From Bacteroidales bacterium 45-6 (GTDB lineage Bacteria; Bacteroidota; Bacteroidia; Bacteroidales; Dysgonomonadaceae), in assembly GCA_001897035.1 (NCBI GenBank), contig MKRS01000374.1, positions 1-9,383 of the forward strand: DNA of 9,383 nucleotides, in the 5' to 3' direction. A program made the position numbers and the translations under genes. Under the pieces are notes generated by a model. It made no database searches and was not told where the DNA came from. It saw nothing but the letters and a program-made list of their open reading frames with translations. The stretch's first letter is position 1. Every line of letters starts with the position of its first letter. This document shows positions 6,901-9,383 of the stretch, piece by piece.

Positions 6901-7341
6901 GTCGTTCATGTCCACCCAATATCCCATTTTGCGAGTCAAGTCCTCCCATTCGCGGGTGTATTTCATCACTTCCCGGCGGCAAGCATCGTTGTATTCGGCA
7001 ACAGAAATTTTCTTGCCAATATCTTCTTTGGTAATCCCGAGTGATTTCTCCACGCCAAGCTCCACCGGAAGACCGTGCGTGTCCCAACCGGCTTTCCGGT
7101 TGACTAAATAGCCTTTCATCGTCTTGTAACGACAGAAAATATCCTTGATGGAGCGGGAAATGACGTGGTGGATGCCCGGCATCCCGTTTGCAGAAGGAGG
7201 GCCTTCGTAGAAAACGAATGTGGGCGCACCTTCACGTATCTCCAAACTCTTACGGAACACTTGCTCCGTGTCCCATTTTTCCAATATTTCTTTGTTTACT
7301 TGCGAAAAATCTATTCCGTTATATTCGGGAAACTTCTTCAT
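3943..7341 (-). CDS. ileS: Isoleucyl-tRNA synthetase, type 2 (IleRS2) with GXHH signature
   Basis: This cytoplasmic class I enzyme attaches isoleucine to tRNA-Ile and edits mischarged valine. At 1132 aa it is a full-length type 2 (eukaryote-like) form without a Cys-rich C-terminal zinc finger. Visible blocks: FYEGPPSANG (44-53), directly followed by the signature GIHH (56-59); GWDTHGLPVE (85-94); the editing (CP1) domain with TTTPWTLPSN (234-243) and GTGIVHIAPTFGADD (346-360), whose Asp residues belong to the editing site; WFDSG (612-616); GVDQTRGWFF (645-654); and KMSKR (685-689), the KMSKS loop. The anticodon-binding helical domain covers about 770-930, followed by the C-terminal domain. 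The class signature is normally HXGH; here its first and third residues are exchanged. It is the first gene of the minus-strand cluster, and a -7 promoter element lies 35 bases upstream of the ATG. Confidence 0.98.
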   Translation of the reverse strand: MKKFPEYNGIDFSQVNKEILEKWDTEQVFRKSLEIREGAPTFVFYEGPPSANGMPGIHHVISRSIKDIFCRYKTMKGYLVNRKAGWDTHGLPVELGVEKSLGITKEDIGKKISVAEYNDACRREVMKYTREWEDLTRKMGYWVDMNDPYITYDNRYIETLWYLLKNLYDKGFLYKGYTIQPYSPAAGTGLSSHELNQPGCYRDEKDTTVTAQFKIKNPKPEMEGFGTAYFLAWTTTPWTLPSNTALCVGPNITYVAVRSFNPYTGEKLTAVVAKDLVHSLFNPKAAELKLEDYKPGDKLIPFEVLDTTWKGSDLAGIEYEQLLPFMNPGEGAFRVITGDFVTTEDGTGIVHIAPTFGADDAKVAKQHGVPAMLLKDKDGNIRPMVDMTGKYYKIEDIDDAFVKESVYVDAYKAYAGRYVKNQYDSSLPEDAPTLDIDLCVALKQDNKAFRIEKYVHSYPHCWRTDKPVLYYPLDSWFIRTTGVRERLIELNDTINWKPQSTGTGRFGKWLENLQDWNLSRSRYWGTPLPIWRSEDGKEEKCIGSVKELYAEIEKSIAAGFMEKFPWEGFEIGNLDKANYEKLDLHRPYVDDIILVSASGKPMKRETDLIDVWFDSGAMPFAQVFYPNISEEEFQRVYPADFICEGVDQTRGWFFTLHAISTMVKDSVAFKNVVSNGLVLDKNGNKMSKRLGNAVDPFSTIDKHGSDPLRWYMITNASPWDNLKFDVEGIEEVRRKFFGTLYNTYSFFALYANVDGFTGLEAQVPYAERPEIDRWVISLLNSLVADVDTFYDSYEPSRAGRAISDFVNDHLSNWYVRLNRKRFWGGEMTKDKLSAYQTLYACLETVARLMSPIAPFYSDKLYSDLTGNKEVSVHLVDFPVSDNAVVDKALEERMLLAQSISSMVLALRRKVNIKVRQPLTQIMMPTVDAHQREAIEAVKSLILSEVNVKDLQFVDSAAGILVKRVKPDFKKLGPRYGKIMKQLAAVVQAMTQEQIAELEASERFTFDIAGEKAVVELADVDIISEDIPGWLVANEGRLTVALDITVTDALRKEGTARELVNRIQNIRKSSGFDITDKINVVISDAPQVKEAFVEYQNYIASQVLADNISLADSVLGTEVDMEEYVIHINIEKA

Positions 7342-7375
7342 TTTATCAGCTTTCTACCCTAATTAAAAATTGTCG

Positions 7376-7383
7376 CAAAGATA
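7376..7383 (-). promoter_or_regulatory. Bacteroidetes-type -7 element (TATCTTTG) upstream of ileS
   Basis: The minus strand reads TATCTTTG, an exact match to TAnnTTTG, 34 bases before the ileS ATG. Transcription would begin roughly at 7365-7372, leaving a short AT-rich leader. No good TTTG -33 box is visible at the expected distance; the region there reads GTGGAAATAG. This probably drives the whole ileS to small-gene cluster. Confidence 0.6.
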
Positions 7384-7842
7384 GTAATAAAAATCTATTT
7401 CCACGGCATACTTCGATCCTTAGAAATGGTTTTATTCTATCTAATTTTTAACAAAAAACACACCAAAGAATATAGAAAATCGTCAAGCAGGTAGTAGCGA
7501 TCCTGTTTTGGAAATTACACGGAAAATGAAGTCGTGATTAAAATGAATTGTTGCATTTCTCGAACGCAAGATACAGCTGCTTGAGAAGGCTAATATCTTA
7601 AATATAAAGGATATTAGCTTATATATTTACGGCAACAAATCATTCTTTTTGCGCATGATCGTAGAATAGGATAAAGCATTGGCGAGCCATCAAGAATGCG
7701 ACAATTCTCCCGAACTTTTTCACACGTTGAATTTAGAAATTAGCATCGCTCCAATGCTCTCCCATTCACACACAAATACTAAACGACGATTTTGAGAATA
7801 ATTTTTAATGCAGGGAAACCCAATGAAAATCCAGAATTTCCC
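7384..7842. other. Intergenic gap without a supportable gene; several inverted repeats
   Basis: About 460 bases separate the ileS promoter from the next minus-strand gene. All six frames are interrupted often, and I recognise no protein or tRNA. The gap contains the 7587-7620 hairpin (listed separately). It also holds an inverted repeat AGCATTGG (7675-7682) with CCAATGCT (7751-7758), and between these arms a small AGAAT/ATTCT hairpin (7693-7697 with 7704-7708). A weak GGGAAA/TTTCCC pair (7813-7818 with 7837-7842) lies just past the stop of the 114-aa gene and might help end its transcript. This could be the remains of a lost gene, a structured RNA or an untranslated region. Confidence 0.5.
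7587..7620. repeat. 13-bp inverted repeat (hairpin) in the gap upstream of ileS
   Basis: Bases 7587-7599 pair with 7608-7620 around an 8-base AT loop. The core GCTAATATC/GATATTAGC is perfect, and G-T pairs occur at the edges when read as plus-strand RNA. It is about 245 bases upstream of the ileS start and about 220 bases past the stop of the 114-aa gene. No U tract follows on the minus strand, so it is a poor terminator for that gene. Function unknown. Confidence 0.5.
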
Positions 7843-8187
7843 CTATGCTTCAAAGAAACTCAATAAAAAAGTTTGTCCATCCGGATTTTGCTTCATTTCA
7901 AATGTTCCTTTATTCACAATCACCATTCCATTCAGCGATGCTGTACGCATCAGTTTTTCGAGAAACAGCAACCGCTTGTCCGGGTCAAAATCAATATTAA
8001 AATAGCAGTTCAACTTGTCCTTGCTCTCCAAGTTCACTTCGAGCAGGAAAATGCCATGCTCTGCAAAAACAAGATTTTCGTAAGCATACATGATGTCGAG
8101 TCCTGTGGCATCCTGGATGACAAATCGAATTTTCTCGATCTCAGTGATGATAATATCACTTGAGGTTCCCATTTTAGCTTCCTCCAT
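7843..8187 (-). CDS. Unrecognised 114-aa protein downstream of the Nif11-like gene
   Basis: I do not recognise this family. It is a soluble, acidic protein with no signal peptide or membrane segment. It begins with a helix (DIIITEIEKIRFVIQDATG). Alternating strands follow (MYAYENLVFAEHGIFLLEV, then LNCYFNIDF), then a helix (PDKRLLFLEKLMRTAS), and finally strands carrying GTFEMKQNPDGQTFLLSFF. A helix-strands-helix-strands order of this size resembles small alpha/beta adaptor or chaperone folds, but no specific assignment is justified. An internal ATG at codon 6 gives MGTSSD as an alternative start. A 14-bp palindrome lies 7 bases before the first ATG. It is 84 bases downstream of, and on the same strand as, the Nif11-like gene, so the two may be expressed together. 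Coding is supported by sensible amino-acid composition and an ordered pattern of hydrophobic residues. Confidence 0.7.
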   Translation of the reverse strand: MEEAKMGTSSDIIITEIEKIRFVIQDATGLDIMYAYENLVFAEHGIFLLEVNLESKDKLNCYFNIDFDPDKRLLFLEKLMRTASLNGMVIVNKGTFEMKQNPDGQTFLLSFFEA

Positions 8188-8194
8188 CTTGTTT

Positions 8195-8208
8195 CAATTT
8201 TAAAATTG
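8195..8208. promoter_or_regulatory. Perfect 14-bp palindrome just upstream of the 114-aa gene
   Basis: CAATTTTAAAATTG is an exact palindrome beginning 8 bases before the ATG at 8187. It covers the position where a ribosome would load, so a bound repressor or a short RNA hairpin there could affect expression. It is AT-rich, and such palindromes arise easily by chance, so this is a weak candidate. Confidence 0.3.
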
Positions 8209-8271
8209 CATCCGACACCCCAAACGCACTTGCATTCAACTCAAAAACGATAACCTTCATTTACAATCTTT

Positions 8272-8511
8272 TCACCCATACATCCTGAACCACAGTTCCT
8301 TTTGCCGCACATTGTCAAATTGTTCCTCGGTTTGGCACTTGAAGAGCTGCAGGATCACCTCTTGCTCAAACTCGTCCGGCGTAAACTCGATCCCATTCTC
8401 TTTCAGCAACGCAAACAATTCCGCTTTTGTCCTGCATGAAAAGCATTTCTTACGGAGGGAGCTATTTGTGTCCAAATTTTTAAAGAAATAATGAGCATGG
8501 CTTTGCGACAT
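8272..8511 (-). CDS. Small protein with Nif11-like (leader-peptide-type) N-terminal domain
   Basis: This is a 79-aa protein. Residues 1-50 follow the Nif11-like pattern: MSQ..., an aromatic-rich helix (HYFFKNL), a short loop, SLRKKC, a TKAELFALLKENG helix and the characteristic GIEFTPDEFE. Nif11-like domains occur in nitrogen-fixation-associated proteins and as leader regions of some ribosomally made peptide natural products. The tail after residue 51 is 29 aa (starting EVILQLFKC, ending ELWFRMYG) and holds one Cys. It has no Gly-Gly cleavage motif and no Cys/Ser/Thr-rich core, so a precursor peptide is not established. It has Cys at 23, 26 and 59. The gene lies upstream of the 114-aa gene on the same strand. 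No modification enzyme is in the window. The family call comes from recalled consensus, not from a search. Confidence 0.65.
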   Translation of the reverse strand: MSQSHAHYFFKNLDTNSSLRKKCFSCRTKAELFALLKENGIEFTPDEFEQEVILQLFKCQTEEQFDNVRQKELWFRMYG

Positions 8512-8630
8512 CCCGTTTATATTTGAAAATTTTATTTTGACAAATAACTACTCTTCCATATCAATTAGCGTGCCAAAAAAGTACTGTGTTTGTTTTCAGG
8601 CCTATAAAGAGCTACCCCATTCCACGAAAC

Positions 8631-8677
8631 CCTACATAAATGTAGCCTTATTTGCCGTAAAAATACATTTATGTAGG
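8631..8677. repeat. Pair of mirror-image palindromes forming a 14-bp inverted repeat
   Basis: CCTACATAAATGTA (8631-8644) and TACATTTATGTAGG (8664-8677) are perfect reverse complements, 19 bases apart. Each arm is also nearly palindromic: TACAT-AA-ATGTA and TACAT-TT-ATGTA. The centres, at about 8638.5 and 8669.5, are 31 bp apart, close to three helical turns. It lies in the divergent spacer between the Nif11-like gene and the ABC-F gene. It could be a double operator, an RNA hairpin or one copy of a dispersed palindromic repeat. Confidence 0.6.
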
Positions 8678-8767
8678 CTTTCCGACCAATCCTTGCGCAA
8701 GGAAACGCCGTGCAGCAGCAATTTTCAGGAAGAACAGGGCCAATTCGTTATTTCATCAAAATATAGC

Positions 8768-8775
8768 TACTTTTG
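8768..8775 (+). promoter_or_regulatory. Bacteroidetes-type -7 element (TACTTTTG) for the ABC-F gene
   Basis: TACTTTTG is an exact match to TAnnTTTG and lies 24 bases before the GTG start at 8800. TTCG at 8744-8747 lies 20 bases upstream and is a one-mismatch candidate for the TTTG -33 box. The leader would be about 15-20 bases. Confidence 0.55.
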
Positions 8776-8799
8776 TGCCAAATTAAAACACTATTCGCC

Positions 8800-9383
8800 G
8801 TGATCTCTATTGAAGGATTAACCGTTGAGTTTGGAGGTTTCACTCTCTTAGATGATATTTCTTTTGTAGTCAACAAAAAAGACCGGATTGCATTGGTCGG
8901 CAAAAATGGAGCAGGAAAATCGACCATGCTGAAGATTTTTGCTGGAAAACAAGCCCCCACAAGCGGGCAAGTGGTTGCTCCGAAAGACATAACAATCGGA
9001 TACCTGCCGCAGCACATGTTGCTGGTCGATGGGAACACGGTGGTGGAAGAGGCGTCTTTGGCCTTCAGCCACATCCAGCAGCTCGAAAAAGAACTGGATG
9101 CCGTCAACTTGCAGTTGGCCGAACGCACCGACTACGAATCGGATGGCTATTCCGCTCTGATTGAACGATCTGCCACCCTCAACGAGGAATTCATGATGTC
9201 AGGCGGTGGCAATTTTCAGGCGGAAGTGGAAAAAACGCTGATGGGACTCGGCTTCAAAAGAACTGACTTCGAGCGACCCACAAAAGAATTCAGCGGAGGA
9301 TGGCGCATGCGTATCGAATTGGCCAAGCTGCTGCTTCAACGGCCCGATGTGCTGCTTTTGGACGAGCCGACAAACCACTTGGA
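8800..9383 (+). CDS. ABC-F family ATPase, N-terminal part, 3' truncated by window edge
   Basis: This is the first 194 codons of a soluble twin-ATPase ABC-F protein, a family that acts on ribosomes rather than in membrane transport. The first nucleotide-binding domain is nearly complete. It has Walker A GKNGAGKST (34-42 region), the Q-loop in YLPQ (Gln71), a charged helical insert (about 91-133), the signature FSGGWRMR (164-171) and Walker B LLLDEPTNHL (185-194), where the window ends. FSGGW and DEPTNHLD are typical of ABC-F. The start is GTG at 8800, giving ISIEGLTVEFGG, the usual N-terminus. No in-frame ATG exists between it and the upstream in-frame stop at 8764, although a TTG occurs. The subfamily (translation factor or antibiotic resistance) cannot be decided, because the linker and second domain are missing. 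It is preceded by its own promoter and the paired palindromes. Confidence 0.93.
   Translation, partial: MISIEGLTVEFGGFTLLDDISFVVNKKDRIALVGKNGAGKSTMLKIFAGKQAPTSGQVVAPKDITIGYLPQHMLLVDGNTVVEEASLAFSHIQQLEKELDAVNLQLAERTDYESDGYSALIERSATLNEEFMMSGGGNFQAEVEKTLMGLGFKRTDFERPTKEFSGGWRMRIELAKLLLQRPDVLLLDEPTNHL

Noticed and set aside
1565..7400. AATCTATTT recurring in the spacers upstream of trxB (about 1565), lspA (about 3498) and ileS (about 7392)
   Set aside because: The distance and placement relative to each promoter differ, and the same string occurs inside coding sequence (about 2368); AT-rich coincidence is likely.
7640..7723. A 27-codon GTG-start stretch on the minus strand (KKFGRIVAFLMARQ-like)
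   Set aside because: It is too short, has no ribosome-binding site and is bounded by stops; I cannot tie it to a known small protein or a decayed gene, although the peptide looks mildly protein-like.
7675..7758. MITE-like element bounded by AGCATTGG/CCAATGCT
   Set aside because: Only 8 terminal bases match, and the flanks (ATAA and CTCC) show no target-site duplication.
8537..8803. An open plus-strand frame of 88 codons in front of the ABC-F gene
   Set aside because: It runs through the paired palindromes and the -7 element and overlaps the ABC-F start. Its composition is not protein-like and it has no recognisable motif.

Overview
This window looks like a chromosomal housekeeping segment from a member of the Bacteroidota, most likely order Bacteroidales. 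Four things point there. A DUF4296-type lipoprotein sits beside lspA. The DksA/TraR-like protein has lost three of its four zinc ligands. The isoleucyl-tRNA synthetase is long and eukaryote-like (type 2). Several genes are preceded by the Bacteroidetes -7 promoter element TAnnTTTG rather than by sigma70 boxes. I see no tRNA, rRNA, CRISPR array or insertion sequence. The genus cannot be fixed from this sequence alone; a Parabacteroides-like or Tannerella-like organism is a guess.

Layout. Positions 1-543 (+) hold the C-terminal part of a type II NADH dehydrogenase. It converges on trxB (619-1560, -), and a perfect 17-bp hairpin between the two stop codons probably terminates both. Upstream of trxB, on the minus strand, lies a cluster read from high to low coordinates: ileS (7341-3943), a zinc-less DksA/TraR-like gene (3911-3531), lspA (3435-2803), a DUF4296-like lipoprotein gene overlapping lspA (2819-2010), and a small unrecognised gene (2000-1677). 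The small gene contains a classical -1 slippery heptamer that would lead into a longer alternative C-terminus. A good promoter element lies just upstream of ileS, and trxB has its own.

Beyond ileS is a gap of about 500 bp with hairpins but no gene I can support. Two small minus-strand genes follow: an unrecognised 114-aa protein (8187-7843) and a 79-aa protein (8511-8272) whose N-terminus resembles the Nif11-like leader domain. A gap of 288 bp then carries a pair of mirror-image operator-like palindromes spaced 31 bp apart and a promoter for an ABC-F ATPase gene that begins with GTG at 8800 and runs off the window.

How the genes fit together. The cluster joins translation (IleRS), a probable RNA-polymerase effector (DksA-like), lipoprotein maturation (LspA) and a lipoprotein that LspA probably processes. 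TrxB and NDH-2 are redox enzymes using NADPH and NADH. The most notable points are the inverted GXHH signature of the IleRS, which has been linked to strong mupirocin resistance; the possible frameshift in the small gene; the orphan Nif11-like gene pair; and the paired palindromes upstream of the ABC-F gene.
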